A DNA stretch of 64,000 nt, taken from assembly GCA_018432935.1 (NCBI GenBank), contig JAHDSF010000002.1:62001-126000 (forward strand), read 5' to 3'. The notes under the pieces were generated by a model, which had not been told where the DNA came from, searched no databases, and was given only the letters and a program-made list of their open reading frames with translations. The position numbers were made by a program, and so were the translations under genes. Below, in pieces: positions 6,989 to 15,733 of the stretch (position 1 is the first letter of the stretch; each line of letters opens with the position of its first letter). Origin of the DNA: Rhodospirillales bacterium. Lineage in GTDB: Bacteria; Pseudomonadota; Alphaproteobacteria; Rhodospirillales; Shumkoniaceae.

Positions 6989-8161
6989 TCAGAGGCCGGC
7001 CAGGCGCTTCAGCCCGGAGGCGAGGTCTGCGATCAGGTCATCGGCATCTTCCAGCCCGGCATGGATACGCAGGACCGGGCCGGCATGCGGCCAGCGGGTG
7101 GCGCTCCGGGAGGCCTCGGGATGGGCCGGCACAATCAGGCTTTCGTAACCGCCCCAGCTGTATCCGATGCCGAACACCTCGAGCCCGTCGAGCATGGCCG
7201 CCAGCGCCGTCTTCTCGACCGGGCGAAGGACGAAGCTGAACAGCCCGCAGGCCCCCGAGAAATCGCGCTTCCAGAACTCGTGGCCGGGGTTGCCGGGCAG
7301 CGCGGGATGGTAGACGGCCTCCACCTCGGGGCGGCCTTTCAGCCAGGCGGCGAGCTTGAGCCCGGTCGCCTGGTGGCGGTCCATGCGGGCGGCCAGGGTA
7401 CGCAGGCCGCGCAGGCCAAGATAGCAGTCGTCCGGCCCGGCACACGTGCCAAGCTCGCAGGCGGAACCCTTGACGATCTCGAAGGTGGCGCGGTCGGCGC
7501 AGGTGGCGACCCCCAGCATGGCGTCGGAGTGGCCGACCAGGAACTTGGTTGCCGCCTGCAACGAGATGTCGACCCCGTGCTTGAGGGGCTGGAAGAAGTA
7601 GCCGGCGCTCCACGTGTTGTCGATCACCACGACGGCGCCGGCACGGTGGGCGGCGTCGGCTATCGCGGGAACGTCCTGGACTTCGAAGGTGAGGGAGCCG
7701 GGGGATTCAACGAACACGACCCTTGTGGCCGGCTCGATCAGCTCGGCGATGCGGGCGCCGAGCATCGGATCGTAAAAGGTCGTCCGCACTCCGTAGCGCT
7801 TAAGGAACCCCTCGCAGAACCGGCGGGTCGGGAAATAGGCGGTGTCCGCCATCAGCACGTGATCGCCCGCCTTCAGGAGCGCCAGCAGCACCGAGCAGAT
7901 GGCGCCCAGCCCGGACGGATAGGTGACGGTGCCAAAGCCTTGCTCGAGCGCGGCGACGGCCTCTTCGAAGGCAAAGGTGGTCGGGGTCCCGAAGCGCCCG
8001 TAGCGAACCTTGTCGTAGCCCATCTTCGAGGCGCCCTCGAGGGCCGCCAGGGTGGGGAACAGCACGGTCGAGGCATGGTAGACGGGAGGATTGACGATGC
8101 CGTGGTTCTCCGCGGGGTGGTTGCCGGCGTGGGCAACCACGGTATCCTTGCGTTTCTTCAT
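6989..8161 (-). CDS. metC: cystathionine beta-lyase
   Basis: A 390-residue PLP enzyme of the Cys/Met metabolism family. It cleaves cystathionine to homocysteine, pyruvate and ammonia in methionine biosynthesis. The phosphate-binding YPSGLGA loop, Asp181 (VVIDNTWSAGY) and the PLP lysine in QAATKFLVGHSD (Lys206) are present. Other transsulfuration enzymes share this fold, but the NTWSAGYFFQPLKHG segment fits MetC-type lyases. It lies 9 bp downstream of sseA on the same strand and is probably co-transcribed with it. Confidence 0.9.
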   Translation of the reverse strand: MKKRKDTVVAHAGNHPAENHGIVNPPVYHASTVLFPTLAALEGASKMGYDKVRYGRFGTPTTFAFEEAVAALEQGFGTVTYPSGLGAICSVLLALLKAGDHVLMADTAYFPTRRFCEGFLKRYGVRTTFYDPMLGARIAELIEPATRVVFVESPGSLTFEVQDVPAIADAAHRAGAVVVIDNTWSAGYFFQPLKHGVDISLQAATKFLVGHSDAMLGVATCADRATFEIVKGSACELGTCAGPDDCYLGLRGLRTLAARMDRHQATGLKLAAWLKGRPEVEAVYHPALPGNPGHEFWKRDFSGACGLFSFVLRPVEKTALAAMLDGLEVFGIGYSWGGYESLIVPAHPEASRSATRWPHAGPVLRIHAGLEDADDLIADLASGLKRLAGL

Positions 8162-8170
8162 CGTGCGTCC

Positions 8171-9070
8171 TCAGGATGATTGGTCGTCGGGTGCGACCGG
8201 CGTGTCGTCGTAACGGCTCCACTCGGCCCACGAGCCATCATAGACAGCCACTTCGGTCTTTCCCAGCAGGTGAAGGACGAAGGGAACAACGCAGGCGACC
8301 ACCCCGGAACCACACATGGCGACCATTGGACGATCGATGTCGATGTCCGCAGCGGCGAAGGCGGCGGCAATCTCGTCGGCGGGGCGCACCCGGTATCCCC
8401 GGGCCGGATCAAGCAAACGGTCGAGCGGCAGGTTGCGGGCGCCCGGAATGTGACCGTGGCGGGCTTCACGGCCGTCTTTTTCGGCGAACCAGACGGCAAA
8501 CGGTTCGGGATCGGTGCCCCGGAAGCGCGCCTCCGAGCGGACGTCGACCACCTGTTCGGCCCGGCTTTCGACATTGGCACGCATGTCCTGCAGCGAGCGG
8601 GTCCGGGAGATGCCCATCGCGGGATCGAAGGCGGCCGGCGCCGGCTGCACCACCTCGTCGCTTACCGGCTTGCCGGCCCGCAGCCACGCCGACAGGCCGC
8701 CGTCGAGCACTGTGGTCCGCTCATGACCGTTGCGGCGAAACAACCACCAGGCCCGGAAGGCGGCCGAATAGCCGCCGGAGGAGTCGTAGATGACCACCGG
8801 GGAATCGCGGCGGATCCCCATTTCGCCGGCGGTCTGGGCAAAGCGTCCGGTATGCGAGACGCTGACGGGCAGTTCGCCGGCCGGATCCGAAACGGCGTCC
8901 AGATCGAGGAAGAGGGCCCCCGGGATGTGACGGATCTCGTACTCCTCTGCGGCATCGGCGTCGGAAAACGGGGGATACCACGACGCGTCAACGATACGCA
9001 GGTCGGTATCACCGATGTGCTGTGCCAGCCACTCGACGTCGACGAGGGCGTCCTTGTTCACGAAATCCAT
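8171..9070 (-). CDS. sseA: 3-mercaptopyruvate sulfurtransferase
   Basis: A 299-residue protein with two tandem rhodanese domains. The N-terminal domain (about residues 1-140) is inactive; the C-terminal domain carries the active loop CGSGVVA with nucleophile Cys253. This Cys-Gly-Ser-Gly loop is diagnostic of mercaptopyruvate sulfurtransferases as opposed to thiosulfate sulfurtransferases. The enzyme moves sulfane sulfur from mercaptopyruvate to thiophilic acceptors. Its place between cysK and metC links it to cysteine and methionine turnover. Confidence 0.93.
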   Translation of the reverse strand: MDFVNKDALVDVEWLAQHIGDTDLRIVDASWYPPFSDADAAEEYEIRHIPGALFLDLDAVSDPAGELPVSVSHTGRFAQTAGEMGIRRDSPVVIYDSSGGYSAAFRAWWLFRRNGHERTTVLDGGLSAWLRAGKPVSDEVVQPAPAAFDPAMGISRTRSLQDMRANVESRAEQVVDVRSEARFRGTDPEPFAVWFAEKDGREARHGHIPGARNLPLDRLLDPARGYRVRPADEIAAAFAAADIDIDRPMVAMCGSGVVACVVPFVLHLLGKTEVAVYDGSWAEWSRYDDTPVAPDDQSS

Positions 9071-9089
9071 TAGTGCCTCTCGGTTCTTG

Positions 9090-9205
9090 TTGTCATTCCC
9101 GCGGAAGCGGGAATCCGGACCGTGCCGTTCCGCGCGTTCGGGAACGGCGCTGATGCCGTCGCCAATGGGCTCCCGCTGGCGCGGGACTGCGGCGGAGTTC
9201 GGTCG
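9090..9205 (+). repeat. dispersed palindromic intergenic repeat (decayed)
   Basis: The stretch between sseA and cysK opens with the hairpin ATTCCCGCGGAAGCGGGAAT and later has CTCCCGCTGGCGCGGGAC. Paired arms of this wording are typical of short non-autonomous repeats scattered through alphaproteobacterial intergenic DNA. A related element lies between nuoI and nuoJ. Boundaries are approximate. Confidence 0.55.
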
Positions 9206-9229
9206 TTGTCGGCCTGGCTACGGGCCAGG

Positions 9230-10237
9230 TCAAGTGCGCTCCAGCCATTCCGGCGCGGGCAGCCCCTTGCCCCGCAGGAATTCGGGGTTGAACAGCTTGC
9301 TCTGATAGCGGGTGCCGCTGTCGCACAGGAGCGTCACGATGACGTGCCCGGGACCGATCTGCCGGGCCAGCCGGATCGCCCCCGCGACGTTGATCCCGCT
9401 GGACGCGCCGAGGCAGAGACCTTCCTCGGTCAACAGTTCGAAAACCAGGGGAAGCGCTTCCTCGTCGGGGATCCTGAACGCCTCGTCGACCGGGGCGCCC
9501 TCCAGGTTGGCGGTGATGCGTCCCTGGCCGATCCCCTCGGTGATCGACGAACCCTCGGACTTGAGCTCGCCGGTCTTGTAGTAACTGTAGAGGGCGGCTC
9601 CCATGGGGTCGGCGAGCGCAATCACGACCCCGGGCTTGCGTTCCTTGAGCGCCATTCCGATGCCGGCCAGGGAGCCGCCAGTACCCACCGCGCAGACGAA
9701 GCCGTCGACGCGGCCGCCGGTCTGCTCCCAGATCTCGGGTCCTGTCGTCTGGTAATGACCACGACGGTTGGCCAGGTTGTCGAACTGGTTGGCCCACAGC
9801 GCGCCGTTCGGCTCGCTGGCCGCCAGCTCCTCGGCCAATCGGCGGCTGACGTGGACATAATTGTTGGGATCGCGGTAGGGCACCGCGTCGACCTCGCGCA
9901 AGGTGGCGCCGCACAGGCGCAGCATGTCCTTCTTTTCCTGCGTCTGGGTGCGCGGGATGACAATCATAGTGCGATAGCCGCGGGCATTGCCGACCAGGGC
10001 CAGCCCAATTCCCGTATTGCCCGCCGTGCCCTCGACGATCACGCCGCCGGACCGCAGTGCCCCGCGTTCCTCGGCATCCTTGACGATGAACCAGGCTGCG
10101 CGGTCCTTGACCGATCCTCCGGGGTTGAGGAACTCGGCCTTGCCGAGGATCTCGCACCCGGTCGCCTCGGACGCCTTGCGGAGGCGGATCAGCGGCGTGT
10201 TGCCGATCGCGTCGACGAAGCCGTTGCGGATGGTCAT
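9230..10237 (-). CDS. cysK: cysteine synthase A
   Basis: A 335-residue PLP enzyme that makes cysteine from O-acetylserine and sulfide. NPGGSVKDR carries the PLP lysine (Lys44), EGTAGNTGIG binds the substrate carboxylate, and GTGGSLAGIG binds the cofactor phosphate. The ATG at 10237 fits the conserved family start (TIRNGFVDAIGNTPL) and follows AGCGAGG; an in-frame ATG at 10306 adds 23 unconserved residues. It differs slightly from E. coli CysK in spacing (ADPMGAALYSYYKTGEL), as do other members of the extended CysK/cystathionine-synthase-like group. Confidence 0.88.
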   Translation of the reverse strand: MTIRNGFVDAIGNTPLIRLRKASEATGCEILGKAEFLNPGGSVKDRAAWFIVKDAEERGALRSGGVIVEGTAGNTGIGLALVGNARGYRTMIVIPRTQTQEKKDMLRLCGATLREVDAVPYRDPNNYVHVSRRLAEELAASEPNGALWANQFDNLANRRGHYQTTGPEIWEQTGGRVDGFVCAVGTGGSLAGIGMALKERKPGVVIALADPMGAALYSYYKTGELKSEGSSITEGIGQGRITANLEGAPVDEAFRIPDEEALPLVFELLTEEGLCLGASSGINVAGAIRLARQIGPGHVIVTLLCDSGTRYQSKLFNPEFLRGKGLPAPEWLERT

Positions 10238-10370
10238 GGCCGAACCTCGCTGCGGGGAGACCTTCCGGACAGTGGTGAAGCCGGCCCGGGCGTTCAAGAG
10301 CAGCAACTCCGGCCACGGCGGCGAAACCAGGGTGCTCCGATGGCGATCGTCTCCGGTCGGTGGCTGCCGA

Positions 10371-10994
10371 CTAGGCCCAGCGTGCCTTCACTTCTGCGTG
10401 GTGAATACGCAGCCACTGCAGGGCGATCAGGCAGGTAGCGTTGGTGATGCGACCTTCGTCCAGCCAGCGGAACGCCTCGTCGCAGGGTACCACCCGGACG
10501 CGGATGTTTTCGCCCTCGTCTTCGAGTCCGTGCACCCCGTCGGCCCGCGAGGAATCGACCCGGCCGCAGTAGACGATGAGGGATTCGGTCGACGCGCCCG
10601 GGGTGACGAAGAACTTCGTCATCTCGAACATCTCCTGGATCTCGCAGCCGGATTCCTCGCGCGCCTCGCGGCGGGCCACCTCTTCCAGACCTTCTCCGTC
10701 CTCGATGATGCCGGCGACGATCTCGATCAGCCACGGCGAGTCTTCGGGCCCGAACCAAGGCCTGGAAAGCCCGACATAGGCGCCGATCCGGAACTGCTCG
10801 ATGAGCACCAGGGCATCGCGGTCCGGATCGAACAGCAGAACGGCCACCGCGTGCCCGCGCTCGAACAGCTCGCGCTGCATCGGCTTGGTCCAGCCCCCTT
10901 CGAACTCGCGATGGCGAAGCTGGTAGCGGTCGACCTGGAAATAGCCCTTGAAGACGGTTGTCTTGCTGACGACCTCGACGTCCTGGCGCTTCAT
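10371..10994 (-). CDS. nudF: Nudix ADP-ribose pyrophosphatase
   Basis: A 207-residue Nudix hydrolase with the full Nudix box GIIEDGEGLEEVARREAREESG. The upstream IEQFRIGAY and downstream SPGASTE-like segment (VTPGASTESLIVY) are the ADP-ribose-binding features of NudF, which splits ADP-ribose to AMP and ribose 5-phosphate. The start ATG at 10994 is preceded by AAGGAGCCGCCG. It reads away from the TauE-like gene across a control region holding a perfect inverted repeat. Confidence 0.9.
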   Translation of the reverse strand: MKRQDVEVVSKTTVFKGYFQVDRYQLRHREFEGGWTKPMQRELFERGHAVAVLLFDPDRDALVLIEQFRIGAYVGLSRPWFGPEDSPWLIEIVAGIIEDGEGLEEVARREAREESGCEIQEMFEMTKFFVTPGASTESLIVYCGRVDSSRADGVHGLEDEGENIRVRVVPCDEAFRWLDEGRITNATCLIALQWLRIHHAEVKARWA

Positions 10995-11029
10995 CGGCGG
11001 CTCCTTTGATGACGGGGGCTTTGTGCAAC

Positions 11030-11046
11030 GATCGCGGGCCGCGATC
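11030..11046. promoter_or_regulatory. perfect inverted repeat between nudF and the TauE-like gene
   Basis: GATCGCGG-G-CCGCGATC is an 8-bp perfect inverted repeat around a single base, placed midway in the 123-bp divergent region. The size and symmetry fit an operator for a dimeric regulator, but no candidate regulator gene is adjacent. In GC-rich DNA such a repeat can also arise by chance. Confidence 0.35.
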
Positions 11047-11117
11047 AAGTCCGGTTGCGGCTGGACTCGCGCGCCGGTCGGCTCTACATCGATGCCGCCA
11101 CCGCCAGGAAACCGTGC

Positions 11118-11867
11118 ATGGCTTTCCTCGATCTCGATCCGATGACCCTTGCCGCTCTCGGGGTCGCCTTTCTGCTGGGCGGAGTTCTCAAGGGCGTGGC
11201 GGGCGCCGGGCTGCCGATGGTCCTGGTCTCCGCCGCCGCCAGCGTGATGAGTCCTGCGGTCGCGGTCGCTCTCGCCACCGTGCCCCTGTTTTCGTCCAAC
11301 GTGGTGCAGACTTGGCAGGGCCGTCGCTATTGGCCGCAGATCCTGGGCTTCTGGCCGCTCATGGTGCCTTTGTTTGCGCTCACCGTCGTCGGCGCCCGCA
11401 TCCTGGTGACCGTGGACCCGAAAATCATCGCGCTGATCCTGGGAAGCGTCGTCATCCTCTTCAGCCTGACCCGGTCCGGCAATCCCAGGGTCGCGCCGGC
11501 CTCGATGACGTGGCTGGGACCTCTGGTCGGGAGCCTGTCGGGACTGCTGGGCGGGGTTTCCAGCTTCCATGGGCCGCCGCTGCTGATGTACTTCTCGGCC
11601 CTGCGCCTGCCCAAGGACCTGTTCGTACCGCTGCTGGGCGCTTGCTTCGTGGTGGGCGGCCTGCCGCTGTACGCCAGCCTGGCCTACCACCACGTACTGA
11701 CGCCTGAGGTCTTCCTCGCATCGGTAGTGGCGGCGGTGCCGGTCCAGCTAGGAATGGAGCTCGGCCGGCGCCTGCGCGGGCGTGTTTCCGAGCAGGCGTT
11801 CCGCAAGCTGGTGACGGTGATCCTGGTTGTCATAGGCCTCAATCTCGTGAGGCGCGGTCTCGGCTAG
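11118..11867 (+). CDS. TauE/SafE family sulfite-type anion exporter
   Basis: A 249-residue polytopic membrane protein (about eight transmembrane segments) of the TauE/SafE family. It shows the two-fold repeat with GGVLKGVAGAGLPMVLV near the N-terminus and SLSGLLGGVSSFHGPPLLMYF in the second half. Members move sulfite, sulfonates or related organic acids; the true substrate here is unknown. The start at ATG 11118 (MAFLDLDPM) follows AGGAAACC. The stop overlaps the convergent CopD-like gene by 4 bp. The nearby sulfur-amino-acid genes are suggestive but on the other strand. Confidence 0.8.
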   Translation: MAFLDLDPMTLAALGVAFLLGGVLKGVAGAGLPMVLVSAAASVMSPAVAVALATVPLFSSNVVQTWQGRRYWPQILGFWPLMVPLFALTVVGARILVTVDPKIIALILGSVVILFSLTRSGNPRVAPASMTWLGPLVGSLSGLLGGVSSFHGPPLLMYFSALRLPKDLFVPLLGACFVVGGLPLYASLAYHHVLTPEVFLASVVAAVPVQLGMELGRRLRGRVSEQAFRKLVTVILVVIGLNLVRRGLG

Positions 11868-12337
11868 GGAAATGCCGCCCAGAATCGACCGCCGGCGCCG
11901 ACCGCGACGGTCGCCAGTCCCAGCGCAAGGTTGAGGGCGATGATCCGCCGCATGGCCAGCAGCCGGGGCGCGGCGCCGGCCCAGTCCTGGGCGGCGACGG
12001 CGCGGCGGAAGGCGGGGTAGGGGCCGAAGAACAGGATCAGGAAGGCGATCACCATGATCCAGCCCAGCCCCTGCATCAGGTGAATGAAGCCGTCGGCCCC
12101 GGCGAAGCCACCGTAGAGCATGAACATGACCAGATAGCCGGTCAGCGGGATGATCACCACGGCGTGCCAGATCCAGACGAACCAGCGCCGGAAGATGCGG
12201 GCCAGCAGCGTCAGCCGCTCGGGCGGCGGCATCACGTCCACCGACGGCCGCAGCACCGTATAGGCGAATGCGAGCCCTCCGACCCAGATTGCGGCGAAGA
12301 GACCGTGCAGGGCGAGGAGGATGGCGACGCTGATCAT
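11864..12337 (-). CDS. CopD-like four-helix membrane protein
   Basis: A 157-residue membrane protein with four predicted helices. HGLFAAIWVGGLAFAYTVLRP at the start and the internal FVWIWHAVVIIPLTGYLVMF place it in the CopD/YqiJ-like domain class often annotated copper resistance protein D. The two in-membrane His residues (in LHGLFAAIWVGG and WHAVVI) could bind haem or metal. No CopC partner is adjacent. Function remains unproven. Confidence 0.65.
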   Translation of the reverse strand: MISVAILLALHGLFAAIWVGGLAFAYTVLRPSVDVMPPPERLTLLARIFRRWFVWIWHAVVIIPLTGYLVMFMLYGGFAGADGFIHLMQGLGWIMVIAFLILFFGPYPAFRRAVAAQDWAGAAPRLLAMRRIIALNLALGLATVAVGAGGRFWAAFP

Positions 12338-12414
12338 GACGAAGGCCTCCGCTGGTTTCTCCTGAAGTTGAGGGTTCCGAGGTTCGCGCGCAACGGGGAT
12401 TGCGGAAGGATCCG

Positions 12415-15400
12415 CTAGCGGAAGTCGTGCGACTCGGCGACCGCGATGCTGCGGCGACCGCGCGGCAGGCGTTCGGCGTCGGGAGCCGGGAAAGCTTGGC
12501 CTTGCAGTCCGTGCAGCAGCGCCGTCAGGTCCTCGACGTGGTCGGCCAGCAGGTGAATCACCTTGCCCTCCCGCTGCACCCGGCCGCGCACCGCCAGCAG
12601 ACCGGCGCGCAGGATCTCCTTGCGGTAGCCCTCGAACACCCGCTTCCAGACGATCAGGTTGGCGATCGCGTCCTCGTCCTCGAGGGTGACGAACATGGTG
12701 TCATGGGCGGTGCCGGGGCGCTGCCGGCAGGTGACGACGCCGGCGACCGCGGCGCAGGCGTCGTGGCCGACCCGCTCGAGAATGCGGCAGGGCGCATAGC
12801 CGAGGCGGGCGAGCTGCGGCCGCAGGAGCGCCATCGGGTGGACCTTCAGCGACAGCCGCAGCATGCGGTAATCGTCCATCATCTCCTCGCCCAGGCTCAT
12901 CGGCGGCAGCTCCACCGGCGGCTCGGGCCGCCTCGCGTCGGCGGCGGCGAACAGCGGCAGGGGCGCCCCGTCGTCGAGTGCGCGCACTGCCCACAGGGCC
13001 GGCCGCCGCGTCAGCCCGTGGGAACGGAAGGCGTCGGCGCGGGCCAGGATCTCCAGCGCCGGCTTGGGCACCCCGGCCCGCCACAGGGCCGCCGGCTCGC
13101 CCCGCACCTCCAGCACCCGCGCCACATCCCGCGCCGCCAGCCCCTTGACCTGGCGGAAGCCGAGGCGGAGGGCCCTTTTCCCCTCTCCGCCCTTCAGGGG
13201 GGAGAGGGAGGGGCCCGCCGCGCAGCGGCGGGAGGGTGAGGTGGGCGCCGGCCGGCGCTCTGGAATGGGCGGAGAGGGAGAACGCTCCAGCGTGCAATCC
13301 CAGTCGCTGCGGGAGACGTCGACTGCGCGCACGTCGACGCCGTGCTGGCGGGCGTCGCGGACGATCTGGGCCGGGGCGTAGAAGCCCATCGGCTGGCTGT
13401 TCAGGAGCGCGCAGGCGAACGCCTCGGGATAGTGGCGCTTGATCCAGGCCGAGACGTAGACCAGGAGCGCGAAGCTGGCGGCGTGGGATTCCGGGAAACC
13501 GTAGTCGGCGAAGCCCTCGATCTGGTGGAAGCAGCGCTCGGCGAACCCGGCCTCGTAGCCGCGCTCGACCATGCCGCGCACGAACTTCTCGTGAAAGCCG
13601 TGGATCTGGCCGTTGCGCTTGAAAGTGGCCATCGAGCGGCGCAGGGCGTCGGCCTCGGCGGGAGAGAAGCCGGCGGCGACGATGGCGATCTTCATCACCT
13701 GCTCCTGGAACAGGGGCACGCCCATCGTCTTGCCGAGCACGCTTTCCAGCTCCTGCGAGGGAAAGCTCACCCGCTCCTCGCCGCACCGCCGGCGCAGGTA
13801 CGGGTGCACCATGTCGCCCTGGATCGGGCCCGGCCGCACGATCGCCACCTCGATCACGAGGTCGTAGAAGCAGCGCGGCCGGAGCCTGGGCAGCATGCCC
13901 ATCTGGGCCCGGCTTTCGACCTGGAAGACGCCGAGGGAGTCCGCCTCGCACAGCATGTCGTAGACGCGCGGGTCCTCGGCCGGCACGGTGGCCAGCGTCA
14001 GCGCCCGGCCGTAATGGCCGCGGACGAGGTCGAAGGCCTTGCGGATGCAGGTCAGCATGCCGAGGCCGAGGATGTCGATCTTGAGGATGCCCAGCGCATC
14101 CAGATCGTCCTTGTCCCATTCGATCACCGTGCGGTCGTCCATCGCCGCGTTGGCGATCGGCACCACCTCGGACAAGGGCGTCCTGGTGATCACCATGCCC
14201 CCGGTGTGCTGCGACAGGTGCCGCGGAAAGCCGCGGATCTCTCCCGCCAGTTCCATCACCATGCGCACCGTGTGGTCGGCGGGGTCGAGGCCGCTTTCGG
14301 CGATCATCTCGGGAGTGATGTCGTCCCAGTGGCGGCGCCAGGCGACGCCCTGGAGGGCGACGATCGCATCCTCCGACAGGCCCATCGCCTTGCCGACCTC
14401 GCGCACCGCGCTTTTGCCGCGGTAGCAGATCACGGTCGCGGTCATGCCGGCGCGCTCGCGACCGTACTTGCCGTAGACGTATTGGATGACCTCCTCGCGC
14501 CGCTCGTGCTCGAAATCGACGTCGATGTCGGGCGGCTCGTTGCGCGCCGCGCTGACGAAGCGCTCGAACAGGACGTCGATGCGCGCCGGGTCGACGGCGG
14601 TGATGCCCAGGCAGTAGCAGACCGCCGAATTCGCCGCCGAGCCGCGGCCCTGGCAGAGGATGCCGCGGGAACGCGCGAAGCGGACGATGTCGTGGACGGT
14701 AAGGAAATAGGGGGCATAGGCGAGCCCGGAGATCAGCGTCAGCTCGTGGGCGACCTGGGCGCGCACCTTGTCGGGAACGCCGCCGGGATAGCGCAGGTTC
14801 GCGCCCTTCCAGGCCAACCGCTCCAGCTCCTGCTGCGGCGTGCGGCCGGCCGGCACGGGGTCGACCGGGTACTCGTAGCGCAGCTCCTCCAGGCTGAAGC
14901 GGCAGGCCTCGGCGATCTCGATCGTGCGGGCGATGGCGTCGGGGTGGTCGCGGAACAGCCGCGCCATTTCGTCGCCGGGCTTGAGGTGGCGCTCGGCGTT
15001 GGCGGCCAGCCGGTAGCCCGCCTCATGGATGGTGACGTGCTCGCGGATGCAGGTCAGCACGTCCTGCAACGGCCGCCTGGCCGGGGCATGGGCGTGCACG
15101 TCGTTGGTGGCGACCAGCGGCACCCGGACCTCGGCGGCGATTTCGGCAAGGTAGCGCAGCCGCGCGGCATCGTCGCCGCCATAAAGAAAGGAAGCAGCGA
15201 GGTAGAGCCGTTTCTTGAAGCATACTCTCAGCTCGCGGAGGCCCTCGACGAACTCTTCGCCGGGCTGCTCCGGCGGCACCGCGATCACGATCTGCCCTTT
15301 GCCGTGGGCCATCACGTCCTCGACGTAGAGCTCGCATCCGTCCTTGGGGGCGCGCCGCTTGCCGACGGTGAGCAGGCGGCTCAGACGCCCGTAGGCGGCG

Positions 15401-15648
15401 CGGTCGGTGGGGTAGCAGAGCAGGTGCAGCCCGTCCGCCAGCTCGAGCCTTGCGCCGACCACCAGGCGGATGCCGGCCTCCCTGGCGGCGCCGTGCGCCC
15501 GCACCACGCCGGCGAGGCTGTTGCGGTCGGTGATGGCGAACGCCTTCAGCCCCAGCGTTGCCGCCGCCAGCGCCAGTTCTTCGGGATGCGAGGCGCCGCG
15601 CAGGAACGAGAAGTTGCTGGCGATGTGAAGCTCGGCATAGGGGGTCAT
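12415..15648 (-). CDS. dnaE2: error-prone DNA polymerase III alpha subunit DnaE2 (ImuC)
   Basis: A 1077-residue C-family polymerase for SOS translesion synthesis. The N-terminal PHP domain begins ELHIASNFSFLRGASHPEEL, the DnaE2 form that lacks the full metal-ligand set. The palm motif PDIDVDF (about residues 373-379) supplies catalytic Asp residues, and the C-terminal OB region follows. Residues 789-825 (after DWDCTLE and before ALRLGFRQVKG) are an extra 37-residue, Pro/Ser/Arg-rich segment not expected in the family; its DNA reads as an intergenic palindromic repeat. The ATG at 15648 is chosen because TPYAELH is the conserved start. The gene follows imuB and is the last of the cassette. Confidence 0.95.
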   Translation of the reverse strand: MTPYAELHIASNFSFLRGASHPEELALAAATLGLKAFAITDRNSLAGVVRAHGAAREAGIRLVVGARLELADGLHLLCYPTDRAAYGRLSRLLTVGKRRAPKDGCELYVEDVMAHGKGQIVIAVPPEQPGEEFVEGLRELRVCFKKRLYLAASFLYGGDDAARLRYLAEIAAEVRVPLVATNDVHAHAPARRPLQDVLTCIREHVTIHEAGYRLAANAERHLKPGDEMARLFRDHPDAIARTIEIAEACRFSLEELRYEYPVDPVPAGRTPQQELERLAWKGANLRYPGGVPDKVRAQVAHELTLISGLAYAPYFLTVHDIVRFARSRGILCQGRGSAANSAVCYCLGITAVDPARIDVLFERFVSAARNEPPDIDVDFEHERREEVIQYVYGKYGRERAGMTATVICYRGKSAVREVGKAMGLSEDAIVALQGVAWRRHWDDITPEMIAESGLDPADHTVRMVMELAGEIRGFPRHLSQHTGGMVITRTPLSEVVPIANAAMDDRTVIEWDKDDLDALGILKIDILGLGMLTCIRKAFDLVRGHYGRALTLATVPAEDPRVYDMLCEADSLGVFQVESRAQMGMLPRLRPRCFYDLVIEVAIVRPGPIQGDMVHPYLRRRCGEERVSFPSQELESVLGKTMGVPLFQEQVMKIAIVAAGFSPAEADALRRSMATFKRNGQIHGFHEKFVRGMVERGYEAGFAERCFHQIEGFADYGFPESHAASFALLVYVSAWIKRHYPEAFACALLNSQPMGFYAPAQIVRDARQHGVDVRAVDVSRSDWDCTLERSPSPPIPERRPAPTSPSRRCAAGPSLSPLKGGEGKRALRLGFRQVKGLAARDVARVLEVRGEPAALWRAGVPKPALEILARADAFRSHGLTRRPALWAVRALDDGAPLPLFAAADARRPEPPVELPPMSLGEEMMDDYRMLRLSLKVHPMALLRPQLARLGYAPCRILERVGHDACAAVAGVVTCRQRPGTAHDTMFVTLEDEDAIANLIVWKRVFEGYRKEILRAGLLAVRGRVQREGKVIHLLADHVEDLTALLHGLQGQAFPAPDAERLPRGRRSIAVAESHDFR
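13174..13284 (-). repeat. in-frame palindromic repeat insertion inside dnaE2
   Basis: A 111-bp segment (37 codons, frame kept) with two nested palindromes: CCCTCTCC/GGAGAGGG (13181-13188 with 13201-13208) and CCCGCCGC-GCA-GCGGCGGG (13214-13232). The wording (gagaggg arms, a GC hairpin, then GGTGAGG) is that of common intergenic repeats in GC-rich proteobacteria. It separates two stretches that are contiguous in other DnaE2 proteins. This parallels the protein-coding palindromic elements known from Rickettsia. Confidence 0.75.
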
Positions 15649-15663
15649 GAAGGACCTCCATCT

Positions 15664-15723
15664 CCTCTCCCGCACTGCGGGAGAGGGTACGAGCGCCTCT
15701 GTGTCTCTGCGCCTCTGTGGTTA
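15664..15723. repeat. two short repeat remnants between imuB and dnaE2
   Basis: CCTCTCCCGC-ACT-GCGGGAGAGG is a perfect 10-bp hairpin at 15664-15686. It is followed at 15695-15723 by CTCTGTGTCTCTGC-type sequence, a low-complexity motif widely dispersed in bacterial intergenic DNA. Together they fill the 85-bp gap between two genes that are normally tightly coupled. Confidence 0.6.
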
Positions 15724-15733
15724 CCCCGCATCT

